Assembly (NCBI GenBank): GCA_002170915.1
Contig: NHHQ01000051.1
Span: forward strand, 8,955-17,777
Length of the DNA stretch: 8,823 bases
Reading direction: 5' to 3'
Source of the DNA: Rhodospirillaceae bacterium TMED167
Lineage (GTDB): Bacteria; Pseudomonadota; Alphaproteobacteria; Rhodospirillales_A; UBA2165
Position numbers and translations under genes: made by a program. The notes below the pieces were generated by a model. The model saw only the letters and a list, made by a program, of their open reading frames with translations, did no database searches and had not been told where the DNA came from. Shown here one piece after another: positions 1 through 5,914 of this stretch. Each line of letters starts with the position of its first letter. The first letter of the stretch is position 1.

Positions 1-1
1 C

Positions 2-1603
2 GGGGCGGCAGAAGCCAAAAAACTTGCGAATGACATCGGCTACCCGGTCATGCTGAAAGCCTCGGCGGGCGGTGGCGGGAAGGGCATGCGGCTGGTTGAA
101 GATCCGGCAAAAATCGAAGACGCCTTCAAATCTTGTGTGGCCGAGGCAGAGTCCAGTTTTGGCGACGGCCGTGTTTTCATCGAGAAGTTCATTACCACGC
201 CGCGTCATATTGAAATTCAGGTGCTCGCGGACTCTCATGGCCACACACTCCACCTGGGGGAGCGGGAATGCTCCATCCAGCGACGCCATCAAAAGGTCAT
301 CGAAGAAGCGCCAAGTCCCTTTGTTACGGAAGAAATGCGTGCGGCTATGGGAGCGCAAGCGATCGCCCTCTCAGAAGCCGTGGAATATGTATCTGCAGGC
401 ACAGTGGAATTTATTGTCGATGTTAACAGAAACTTTTATTTCCTCGAAATGAACACCCGTCTTCAGGTTGAGCATCCTGTCACTGAACTAGTCACCGGCC
501 TGGACTTGGTCGAGCAGATGATCCGAATTGCCTTTGGCGAGGAGCTCGGCTTCGGCCAGGATGATGTCAAAATGCAAGGCTGGGCTATTGAATCGCGCAT
601 TTATGCAGAGGATCCCATGAGAGGTTTTTTGCCGTCAATTGGGCGTTTGACCCGGTACCGGGAGCCAGTAACGTCGGCCTTCGGCATCACCAAGAATGTT
701 CGAATGGATGGGGGCATCAATGAAGGGGACGAGATCAATCGCTTCTATGACCCCATGATGGCCAAGCTTGTGACCAATGGTGACACACGGGAAGAGGCGA
801 TCCGCCATATGTGTTGGGCATTAGATGAATACTATATTCGAGGAGTGGCTAATAATTTGGGTTTCCTGTCTGCAGTGATGCACCATCCTCGCTTCCAACG
901 AGGGGACCTTTCGACAAATTTTATTGCCGACGAGTTTGGTGAACGGTTTGTACCGGATCAAACGGAGCACAAGGACCTTGATCTGATCGTGGCTGTTACC
1001 GGCGCCGTTCACCGGATCGCCGAGGAGAAAGTATTGGGTCTGCAATCTCGTAATTTGTCAGGGAATATAATGTCCAAACAGGATGTTCATCTCGACGATG
1101 AAAAGGTCGTTGTGTTAAATGGCACTCATTTTCCCATCATCACGTCAGATGCTAACGGAGAGATCAGTGTGCGGGTCCGAGACCGGAACTTTCGGGTCGA
1201 GACTGATTGGACACCGCGCAGCCCTATTTTTGCGGGGACAATCAACGGCGAACGGATCTCCCTTCAAATTGAAAAAGAGGGCTCACACTATGCCGTTCAG
1301 CATACAGGTCTTACCGCCCACGCGCGGGTGATGTCTCCACATGCAGCAGAAATGCTTGGCCGCATGCCCGAGAGAGAGGCGCCTGACACTTCAGGCCAAC
1401 TTATGTCGCCCATGCCGGGGATGTTGGTGTCTCTGGAAGTCGAGGAGGGGCAGGATGTAAAAACCGGAGAACCTCTGGCTGTGATCGAAGCCATGAAGAT
1501 GGAAAATCAGCTTGTTGCTGAGAGGGATGGTGTCGTTGCCAAAATCCACCTTACGCCGGGTGACAGCCTGGATGTGGGGCAACTTATTTTAGAGTTAACA
1601 TAA
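2..1603 (+). CDS. pccA: Acyl-CoA (probably propionyl-CoA) carboxylase, biotin-containing alpha subunit, 5'-truncated by window edge
   Basis: The reading frame is open from base 2, so this is the C-terminal 533 residues of a protein that is normally about 660-670 residues long; the start lies outside the window. It ATP-dependently carboxylates biotin and passes CO2 to an acyl-CoA on the beta subunit (propionyl-CoA to methylmalonyl-CoA if PCC), in the cytoplasm. Seen in order: the ATP-grasp glycine-rich loop (KASAGGGGKGMR, at 58-93), the HIEIQVLAD and GERECSIQRRHQK blocks of biotin carboxylase, the EMNTRLQVEHPVTE active-site block near 450-485, a linker/BT domain, and a C-terminal biotinyl domain with the EAMKM motif. 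The biotin-accepting lysine codon is at 1496-1498, 34 residues from the C-terminus, as is usual. The YYIRGVANNLGFL stretch resembles the PCC alpha family more than methylcrotonyl-CoA or acetyl-CoA carboxylases, but that choice rests on memory of the families. No frameshift is visible. Confidence 0.93.
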   Translation, partial: GAAEAKKLANDIGYPVMLKASAGGGGKGMRLVEDPAKIEDAFKSCVAEAESSFGDGRVFIEKFITTPRHIEIQVLADSHGHTLHLGERECSIQRRHQKVIEEAPSPFVTEEMRAAMGAQAIALSEAVEYVSAGTVEFIVDVNRNFYFLEMNTRLQVEHPVTELVTGLDLVEQMIRIAFGEELGFGQDDVKMQGWAIESRIYAEDPMRGFLPSIGRLTRYREPVTSAFGITKNVRMDGGINEGDEINRFYDPMMAKLVTNGDTREEAIRHMCWALDEYYIRGVANNLGFLSAVMHHPRFQRGDLSTNFIADEFGERFVPDQTEHKDLDLIVAVTGAVHRIAEEKVLGLQSRNLSGNIMSKQDVHLDDEKVVVLNGTHFPIITSDANGEISVRVRDRNFRVETDWTPRSPIFAGTINGERISLQIEKEGSHYAVQHTGLTAHARVMSPHAAEMLGRMPEREAPDTSGQLMSPMPGMLVSLEVEEGQDVKTGEPLAVIEAMKMENQLVAERDGVVAKIHLTPGDSLDVGQLILELT

Positions 1604-1623
1604 AGCCAATAAATCCAGCAACC

Positions 1624-1668
1624 TGCCTGGCGCGTATTATGGATCGGTTATCGACCCTGGGCCAGGCA
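1624..1668 (+). terminator. Inverted repeat after the carboxylase gene, possible terminator
   Basis: Perfect 8-base arms TGCCTGGC (1624-1631) and GCCAGGCA (1661-1668) lie 20 bases after the carboxylase stop, separated by 29 bases. A T-run does not follow, so an intrinsic terminator is only possible. The region may also overlap the far upstream remains of the decayed Crp/Fnr gene, in which case the repeat may be accidental. Confidence 0.3.
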
Positions 1669-1687
1669 AGAAGCAAATAAACGGAAT

Positions 1688-2126
1688 TTGACTGGCTGGT
1701 TCCGGAATTGCCAGGATGCCATCGGAACTCTGCCAAATCCGGAGTGCCAATTTGGTCCGTTTTATGCGGGACGGGCCAAGGCTGATGATGCGCTTGATCG
1801 GGTTTTTATATTTACGACTTCGAATGACGTCAGAAATATTCAGAAAATCTATCTTTCTATCCCTAGAGGCGCGCCTGGCAAAGGGGTTATTCGCTCTGTA
1901 GGAGTTTTCCGAGCCTATGGCGGAGGGGGAAGGCAGTATTATGTTCTCGCAGGCAGAACTTAAACATCTCATGGGGACATCCCGGGAGAGCTTTAACAAG
2001 CACACCTGGCCTCGGCGCCGCGAGAAATGGATCCGGATTACCTGCGTCCGGGTCTGGATCCCGAATAAGGAGGCTCTGCGCAACTTATCGGTCGCAGGCG
2101 GCAGCGGGCAAAAACAGGCATTGTGA
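1688..2126 (+). pseudogene. Remnant of a Crp/Fnr-family transcriptional regulator
   Basis: The frame from 1716 reads like the dimerisation helix and hinge of Crp/Fnr proteins (SELCQIRSANLVRFM, then RLIGFLYLRLRMTSE, then LEARLAKGLFAL). It is broken by an in-frame TAG at 1899-1901 and then continues in the same frame into the helix-turn-helix: FSQAELKHLMGTSRESFNK (normally LSQEELA..LGTSRESVNK), followed by EKWIRI and a final NKEALRNL before the TGA at 2124-2126. Just upstream, a different frame (1688-1722) reads FRNCQDAIG, resembling the PRTADATAIG block that precedes the hinge, so a frameshift near 1722 is likely. Most of the cyclic-nucleotide-like sensor domain (about 100 residues) is missing or unrecognisable before 1688. 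The wing also looks decayed (ITCVRVWIP where RGRI-type residues are usual). The remnant therefore cannot make a working regulator. It sits directly upstream of the hydratase cluster, whose former regulator it might have been (inference). Confidence 0.75.
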
Positions 2127-2156
2127 GAGACTTGACGCTGCGCGTGCTATCTCTCA
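2124..2156 (+). repeat. 33-base inverted repeat upstream of the hydratase cluster
   Basis: Perfect 7-base arms TGAGAGA (2124-2130) and TCTCTCA (2150-2156) are separated by 19 bases. The left arm begins in the stop codon of the decayed Crp/Fnr gene; the right arm ends 22 bases before the first hydratase start. It encloses a consensus-like TTGACG and could be an operator or a weak hairpin. The function is not shown by sequence alone. Confidence 0.4.
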
Positions 2157-2160
2157 GTAT
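2132..2160 (+). promoter_or_regulatory. Candidate sigma70-type promoter of the hydratase cluster
   Basis: TTGACG (2132-2137) matches the -35 consensus at five of six bases, and CAGTAT (2155-2160) follows after 17 bases as a weak -10. The drawback is position: a start site 6-7 bases downstream would fall at or within the AGGAGG ribosome-binding site (2167-2172). Transcription may therefore start elsewhere, for example further upstream. Confidence 0.3.
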
Positions 2161-2178
2161 TTCAATAGGAGGAAACTG

Positions 2179-2487
2179 ATGACAGGACAACATGATTTGG
2201 GCGGGGCGCCTGCTGGTCCCATGGACCGCAGTGATCCGGATGCACCACCTCACGGAAAACTATTCACGGCGATAAATTCCGCCTTGCGCCAGCACAACCT
2301 AGTGACAGTCGATGAATTGCGCCGTCACCTAGAGGGGCTACGAATAGAGGAATACGACTTGCCCTATTATGAGCGCTGGGGAGAGGCCATGTGTAATCTC
2401 CTCCAAGAGAAGGGTGTGCTCACTCGAGAAGAGATAGAGGCGCGCATGGAGACCATCAAAGAACGGCTGCAGAATAAAAATGATTGA
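2179..2487 (+). CDS. Nitrile hydratase/thiocyanate hydrolase-like subunit, equivalent to N-terminal half of NHase beta (ScnB-like)
   Basis: This 102-residue protein matches only the N-terminal half of a nitrile hydratase beta subunit. It shows the HDLGG motif near the N-terminus (residues 5-9), a helical stretch, the YYERW motif (63-67) and the LLQEKGVLTREE segment (74-85). In canonical nitrile hydratase this half and the C-terminal SH3-like half are one ~220-residue chain; here the second half is the next gene, as in thiocyanate hydrolase (ScnB/ScnA) and toyocamycin nitrile hydratase. The start has an excellent AGGAGG (2167-2172) 6 bases ahead. Its stop overlaps the next gene by 8 bases, implying translational coupling. 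The family's small activator proteins also resemble the beta N-terminus, but HDLGG and the gene order favour a structural subunit. Its role is to form half of the active-site pocket around the cobalt held by the alpha/gamma subunit. The substrate is unknown. Confidence 0.85.
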   Translation: MTGQHDLGGAPAGPMDRSDPDAPPHGKLFTAINSALRQHNLVTVDELRRHLEGLRIEEYDLPYYERWGEAMCNLLQEKGVLTREEIEARMETIKERLQNKND

Positions 2488-2788
2488 TATGCCAGACAGC
2501 ATGCCAGAAAAACGATATAGCTCGGGTGACGCAGTAAAAGTCATCGTTTCCTATCCACCGGGCCATCGTCGTATCCCCAACTATATCAAGGGGAAAGCAG
2601 GCGTGATTGAACGCTATTGCGGGGCTTTTAAGAACCCCGAGGAATTGGCCTACGGCTTTGACGGTGAACCCAAACGGCATTTGTACCGTGTCCGCTTTAA
2701 GCAATCTGACATCTGGGACGCCTATGATGGTCCCGAACACGATACCCTGGACCTGGAAGTTCAGGAGCACTGGCTCAAACCTGCCTAA
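2480..2788 (+). CDS. Nitrile hydratase/thiocyanate hydrolase-like subunit, equivalent to C-terminal half of NHase beta (ScnA-like)
   Basis: This 102-residue protein corresponds to the SH3-like C-terminal domain of nitrile hydratase beta. It has the YSSGDAVKV opening strand (residues 13-21), the hallmark PPGHRRIPNYIKGKAG (26-41; family pattern PPGHxRxPxYxRGKxG), the LYRVRF strand (68-73) and the DLEVQEHWLKPA ending (91-102). One arginine in the GHRR segment probably corresponds to the conserved beta Arg that hydrogen-bonds the oxidised cysteines of the metal claw (family knowledge; alignment not run). Its ATG overlaps the end of the preceding gene by 8 bases with no strong ribosome-binding site of its own, so it is probably translated by coupling. 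A second ATG at 2489 is possible. The split is natural rather than a frameshift: each piece has its own start, stop and complete domain, and the two overlap. Confidence 0.87.
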   Translation: MIDMPDSMPEKRYSSGDAVKVIVSYPPGHRRIPNYIKGKAGVIERYCGAFKNPEELAYGFDGEPKRHLYRVRFKQSDIWDAYDGPEHDTLDLEVQEHWLKPA

Positions 2789-2822
2789 CCAGTGACCGGA
2801 GAGAGACCTAAGGGGACAGAAT

Positions 2823-3488
2823 ATGGCATCAAATTCAGACGAGCACGACCAAGGTAATGATCATGACCATCCGGTACTTAATTATTCCGACGATAGCGCT
2901 CATGACTATGATGAAACCGGTCGCTACGCGCTGATGTCTGAGGCGCTCAAAGAGTTGCTGATCGAGAAAGACGTGGTGAAAGCCAACGAGGTGCGCGAAT
3001 ATCTCGACTTCATGGATTCGCGCGGCGAACATGTCGGTGCGGAGATCATTGCCAAGGCGTGGGCGGATCCGGATTTCAAGAAACAGTTGATGACCGATGG
3101 CACAGCCACGGTGGCGGAATTGGGCATTCCCATGGCCGGCGCAGAGCTTGTTGTGGTGGAAAACACAGAGGATGTCCATAATCTTGTCGTGTGCACGCTC
3201 TGCTCCTGCTATCCGCGCACCATCCTCGGATTGCCGCCGGATTGGTATAAAAGCAAAGTCTATCGATCCCGGGCCGTGCACGAACCGCGCGCCGTTTTGA
3301 GTGAGTTCGGCACCATCCTGGCGGACCATGTCAGCGTCCGGGTGCATGACAGTAATGCTGACATGCGCTACCTCGTGATGCCCAAACGGCCTGCAGGGAC
3401 AGAGGGCTGGAGTGTTGCGCAACTTGCGGCCTTGGTGACCCGGGACAGCATGATTGGCATCGCGGATGCCAATCAGACGTCCGCGTAA
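2823..3488 (+). CDS. Cobalt-type nitrile hydratase alpha / thiocyanate hydrolase gamma-like metal-binding subunit (ScnC-like)
   Basis: This 221-residue catalytic subunit carries the claw motif VCTLCSC at residues 123-129: Cys124, Cys127, Ser128 and Cys129 are the expected ligands of a non-corrin metal. Thr at the second motif position marks the cobalt type rather than the iron type (CSLCSC). In the family the last two cysteines are oxidised to sulfinate and sulfenate. The claw is followed by YPR (130-132) instead of the YPW/TPW common in nitrile hydratases, then GLPPDWYKS and YRSR; as I recall, thiocyanate hydrolase gamma also has Tyr-Pro-Arg here. The C-terminal part (MRYLVMPKRPAGTEGW, then TRDSMIGIA) is typical. 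The N-terminus is rich in His and Asp (His8, 14, 16, 27). An AAGGGG site (2810-2815) precedes the ATG. It is third in the cluster, the same order as scnB-scnA-scnC. The enzyme may hydrate a nitrile to an amide or hydrolyse thiocyanate to carbonyl sulfide and ammonia; which one is not settled. Confidence 0.9.
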   Translation: MASNSDEHDQGNDHDHPVLNYSDDSAHDYDETGRYALMSEALKELLIEKDVVKANEVREYLDFMDSRGEHVGAEIIAKAWADPDFKKQLMTDGTATVAELGIPMAGAELVVVENTEDVHNLVVCTLCSCYPRTILGLPPDWYKSKVYRSRAVHEPRAVLSEFGTILADHVSVRVHDSNADMRYLVMPKRPAGTEGWSVAQLAALVTRDSMIGIADANQTSA

Positions 3489-3514
3489 ACGCCTGCCTGA
3501 TATCCGGCGATCCC

Positions 3515-4282
3515 GTGCTCTGCCTTCTCTTTCGCCTGTTTGGGCCTTTTCCTGCCCTGATGTTTGGGGACACCCTCGTGTTGGACCGTTGGCTTTGGCT
3601 GCGGAAACACCTCCCGCACGCCGGCGGACAGTCCGTCCTGGTGGATGTCGGATGCGGTTCCGGTACATTTACGAACGCTGCGGCACGGCGTGGCTATCGG
3701 TCGACGGGGGTGAGCTTCAATGCCAACCAAAACGAGAAGGCCCGTCGCCGGGCTGGCTGGACAAATGTTTCTTCGACGTTTCTCGATCATGATATTCGGG
3801 CGTTGGCAGGCCTCAGCAACGTGCAGGGGGTGGCCGATGTAGTCATATGCACCGAGACCATTGAGCATATCCTCAACGATCAAAAACTCATGATCGATAT
3901 TGCCGGATGTTTGAAACCCGGCGGGCGCCTGTTAATGACCGCGCCCTATGAATATTATAAGGCAATCACCCCAGAGGACGACGGCCCGTTCTCTACCGTG
4001 GAAGATGGCGGCCATGTCCGGCGCGGCTATACCGCGGCAAGCTACGGCACGCTCTGTGATGGGGCCGGGCTGGAGATCGAGGATTTGGGGTTTTGCAGCG
4101 GCCTGATCAGTCAGTGGCTCACCAAAATCTTGCGGAAATTGACGGCCATTGACTATCGCGTCGGGTGGCTCGCCATTTTGCCGGTGCGAATTTTACCACC
4201 TATCCTTGATCCTATTATTTCATTGACCGGGTTGTGGCCGGCCTACAGTATCACGCTCATTGCAACAAAACCCAAAATCTAA
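3515..4282 (+). CDS. Class I SAM-dependent methyltransferase (Methyltransf_11/25-like)
   Basis: A Rossmann-fold methyltransferase of about 255 residues. Visible motifs are the SAM-binding VDVGCGSGT (residues 43-51), an acidic position after the second strand replaced by VSFNANQ (66-72), the DVVICTETIEHILND block (108-122) and LKPGGRLLMTAP (133-144). The C-terminal 40 residues are hydrophobic (around 217-241) and might contact lipid or a partner. The start is uncertain: GTG at 3515 is used here, ATG at 3560 is too late for the full fold if the LFGPFP stretch belongs, and the frame is also open upstream into the end of the preceding gene, so a start overlapping that gene is possible. No good ribosome-binding site is seen. 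It lies 26 bases after the hydratase catalytic subunit and 15 bases before the hydrolase gene, so co-transcription is very likely. The acceptor substrate cannot be told. Confidence 0.82.
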   Translation: MLCLLFRLFGPFPALMFGDTLVLDRWLWLRKHLPHAGGQSVLVDVGCGSGTFTNAAARRGYRSTGVSFNANQNEKARRRAGWTNVSSTFLDHDIRALAGLSNVQGVADVVICTETIEHILNDQKLMIDIAGCLKPGGRLLMTAPYEYYKAITPEDDGPFSTVEDGGHVRRGYTAASYGTLCDGAGLEIEDLGFCSGLISQWLTKILRKLTAIDYRVGWLAILPVRILPPILDPIISLTGLWPAYSITLIATKPKI

Positions 4283-4297
4283 TCAGGAGAGAGAAGC

Positions 4298-5014
4298 ATG
4301 GTGCGGCAGGAATTTATCGAAGTCGACGGCAATCGAATGGAGATGCTGGTGGCGGAACCTGAAGGTGACGGACATCATCCGGCGGTCGTCATTGCGATGC
4401 ATCTGCCGGCCCATATGGGACTCAAGGAAGATGCGTTTACCATTGATTTATGTGAGCGCCATGCGGCCGCCGGCTACGCAGTGGCAGTTCCTTACGTCTT
4501 TCATCGGGTGCCCCGGGAGTTGGACATGCAACAGAAGCGGGGTGAACTCCACGATGATCTGTTGATGGTGGACCTCTCCGCCGCATACGCCCATCTCGAG
4601 GCGCTGGACGGTGTGGACAATGACCGGATTGGGGTGCTCGGCCATTGTCTCGGCGGGCGGATTGCCTGGGTCGCGGCATGCCGCGACTCCCGCTATAAGG
4701 TGATGCTCGACTTCTGGGGCGGCAACATCAAGGACGGGTGGGGCGAAGGCTCACCAGCGGCCCTGGACCTGATTGATGGCCTGGGCTGTCCTGTGGCTGG
4801 GTTCTTCGGCAATGACGATCCCAACCCGTCGCCGGACGATGTGAACGACACGGAAGAAGCCCTCAAAGCCAACGGCAATGACTATGAATTCCACCGCTAT
4901 GATGACGCAGGTCACGCTTTCATGGATTTCACCCGCGAAGAACGCTTCTCAGAAAGCGCCACCCTCGACGCTTGGGAAAAATCCATCGCCTTTCTGGACA
5001 CGCATCTGAAATAA
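4298..5014 (+). CDS. Dienelactone hydrolase family protein (alpha/beta hydrolase)
   Basis: A 238-residue cytoplasmic alpha/beta hydrolase of the dienelactone hydrolase family, which typically opens lactone or ester bonds. The nucleophile elbow GHCLGG (115-120) puts a cysteine, Cys117, at the nucleophile position, as in true dienelactone hydrolases rather than serine esterases. The acid is likely Asp174 (or Asp173) in FFGNDDPNPS, and the base is His206 in DAGHAFMD. The glutamate that activates the cysteine in the characterised Pseudomonas enzyme (in the QE.FG stretch) is not seen: the equivalent strand reads AMHLPAHMG, with His at that place. Length is normal for the family. An AGGAGA (4285-4290) lies 7 bases before the ATG. 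It is last in the five-gene cluster and meets lipB head-on. A role in processing the product of the hydratase or methyltransferase is inferred from position only. Confidence 0.9.
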   Translation: MVRQEFIEVDGNRMEMLVAEPEGDGHHPAVVIAMHLPAHMGLKEDAFTIDLCERHAAAGYAVAVPYVFHRVPRELDMQQKRGELHDDLLMVDLSAAYAHLEALDGVDNDRIGVLGHCLGGRIAWVAACRDSRYKVMLDFWGGNIKDGWGEGSPAALDLIDGLGCPVAGFFGNDDPNPSPDDVNDTEEALKANGNDYEFHRYDDAGHAFMDFTREERFSESATLDAWEKSIAFLDTHLK

Positions 5015-5021
5015 TATCTGT

Positions 5022-5039
5022 CACCCGGGTGGCCCGGGC
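5022..5039. terminator. GC-rich hairpin between convergent genes, possible bidirectional terminator
   Basis: CCCGGG (5024-5029) and CCCGGG (5033-5038) form a 6-base-pair stem with a 3-base loop, and CACCCGGGTG (5022-5031) is itself a perfect palindrome. It occupies almost the whole space between the hydrolase stop (5014) and the lipB stop (5039). No U-run follows in either direction (the A-run at 5041-5047 on the plus strand lies inside the lipB end), so it may act only as a 3'-end-protecting structure. Confidence 0.4.
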
Positions 5040-5728
5040 TAAAAAAAGTCTTTGAATGTTTTCTTGAGGATTTTGTCGAGGTCGTTAAGCGTGGTGGACA
5101 TGCCGAGAGCTTTCAAAGAGGTCACCCCGTGGTCGGCAATGCCGCACGGGACGATGCCATCAAAATGGCTGAGGTCCGGTGAGACATTGACGGCAATGCC
5201 GTGAAACGTCACCCATCGGCGGACCCGCACTCCGATGGCGGCGATTTTTTTCTCCCCGCCGGCGCCGTCTGGTACCCAGATACCGACGCGTCCCTCCCGT
5301 CGTTCTCCGATAACTCCGACGCGCGCGAGGGAGGCAATGATCCAGGCTTCCAAATTGCGCACATAGGCGCGGATGTCGTTGCGACGTTTGGTGAGGTCGA
5401 GCATGACATAGGCAACCCGTTGGCCAGGTCCGTGGTAGGTGTATTCACCTCCCCGCCCAGTGGAATAGACCGGGAAGCGGTTCGGGCTCAGTAGGTCCTT
5501 TTTATCGGCACTGGTGCCGGCGGTATAGATCGGCGGATGTTCTAGGAACCATACGGCCTCAGGCGCGTGGCCAACACGGATTTCGCCAGCGCGCTCCTCC
5601 ATAAAGTGTAGTGCATCGGGATAATCAATTACCCGCGAGCTTGTCCGCCATTCGATGTCTCGGGAGAGCTCGATCAACGTTCGCGGTTTGGAGGCGGCGG
5701 CCATGTCGCTTAGAACATCTGGACCCAT
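5039..5728 (-). CDS. lipB: Lipoyl(octanoyl) transferase LipB
   Basis: This 229-residue enzyme transfers the octanoyl group from acyl carrier protein to a lysine of lipoyl domains (E2 subunits, GcvH), the first step of endogenous lipoate synthesis, in the cytoplasm. Signature blocks are EHPPIYTAG (63-71), the substrate loop [15 protein letters not shown] (89-103), the catalytic lysine Lys161 within [13 protein letters not shown], the FHGIAVNV strand (176-182) and the catalytic cysteine Cys195 in VPCGI. These are the Lys/Cys pair of the family. Length is typical. The ATG at 5728 is supported by AAGGA about 11 bases upstream on the minus strand; a second ATG at 5704 would also leave the full domain. 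It faces the hydrolase gene convergently and is divergent from tRNA-Leu. lipA is not in the window. Confidence 0.96.
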   Translation of the reverse strand: MGPDVLSDMAAASKPRTLIELSRDIEWRTSSRVIDYPDALHFMEERAGEIRVGHAPEAVWFLEHPPIYTAGTSADKKDLLSPNRFPVYSTGRGGEYTYHGPGQRVAYVMLDLTKRRNDIRAYVRNLEAWIIASLARVGVIGERREGRVGIWVPDGAGGEKKIAAIGVRVRRWVTFHGIAVNVSPDLSHFDGIVPCGIADHGVTSLKALGMSTTLNDLDKILKKTFKDFF

Positions 5729-5755
5729 GTTGTTTCAATTCCTTGCTATGTGCAG

Positions 5756-5772
5756 GGGGATTTGCTATCCCC
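5756..5772. promoter_or_regulatory. Perfect hairpin GGGGAT-5-ATCCCC in the lipB 5' region
   Basis: The 6-base arms GGGGAT (5756-5761) and ATCCCC (5767-5772) pair perfectly around the 5-base loop TTGCT. It lies 28 bases upstream of the lipB ATG and reads equally on either strand, so it could be an operator or a leader hairpin in the lipB transcript. No function is shown. Confidence 0.35.
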
Positions 5773-5783
5773 GCTCGGTCGTC

Positions 5784-5805
5784 AGGTCAGTCTACAAGCT
5801 GACCT
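5784..5805. promoter_or_regulatory. Perfect inverted repeat AGGTCAG-8-CTGACCT between lipB and tRNA-Leu
   Basis: The 7-base arms AGGTCAG (5784-5790) and CTGACCT (5799-5805) flank TCTACAAG. It lies in the 98-base divergent gap, 21 bases before the tRNA, near where promoters for lipB (minus) and the tRNA (plus) are expected. A protein-binding palindrome or a hairpin are both possible. Confidence 0.35.
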
Positions 5806-5826
5806 TCGTTATTTCGAGACAAGTGT

Positions 5827-5914
5827 GCGGACGTGGCGGAACTGGTAGACGCGCAGCGTTGAGGTCGCTGTGGCCGTAAAGGCCGTGGAAGTTCGAGTCT
5901 TCTCGTCCGCACCA
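5827..5914 (+). tRNA. tRNA-Leu, anticodon GAG
   Basis: A full cloverleaf can be drawn. The acceptor stem is GCGGACG (5827-5833) with CGTCCGC (5904-5910), then discriminator A and an encoded CCA (5912-5914). The D-arm is GCG...CGC with the GAACTGGTAGA loop. The anticodon stem CAGCG/CGCTG holds the loop TTGAGGT, which gives anticodon GAG at 5861-5863 and reads CUC/CUU leucine codons. A long class II variable arm (GGCC-GTAAA-GGCC) and a TTCGAGT T-loop complete it. The long variable arm fits leucine tRNA. No copy of its 3' end is seen elsewhere in the window, so there is no sign of an integrated element using it. Confidence 0.97.

Noticed and set aside
1637..2083. 148-residue minus-strand frame opposite the Crp/Fnr remnant
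   Set aside because: No family resemblance; the plus strand carries a clear decayed regulator, so this is its shadow.
2470..2490. Split beta subunit as a frameshift or sequencing error
   Set aside because: Both pieces are complete domains with their own start and stop, overlap by 8 bases, and match a known three-subunit architecture.
2456..2770. 104-residue minus-strand frame opposite the beta C-half gene
   Set aside because: Antisense shadow of a recognised subunit gene.
2835..3668. Long 277-residue minus-strand frame opposite the metal subunit
   Set aside because: It is the mirror of a strongly supported gene, with no recognisable domain and arginine/histidine-rich low-quality composition.
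5655..5879. Plus-strand frame ending in RGGTGRRAALRSLWP
   Set aside because: That ending is the tRNA-Leu sequence itself read as protein; the upstream part is antisense to lipB.
5827..5914. tRNA-Leu as an integration site of a genomic island
   Set aside because: No direct repeat of the tRNA 3' end, integrase or phage gene is visible in the window.
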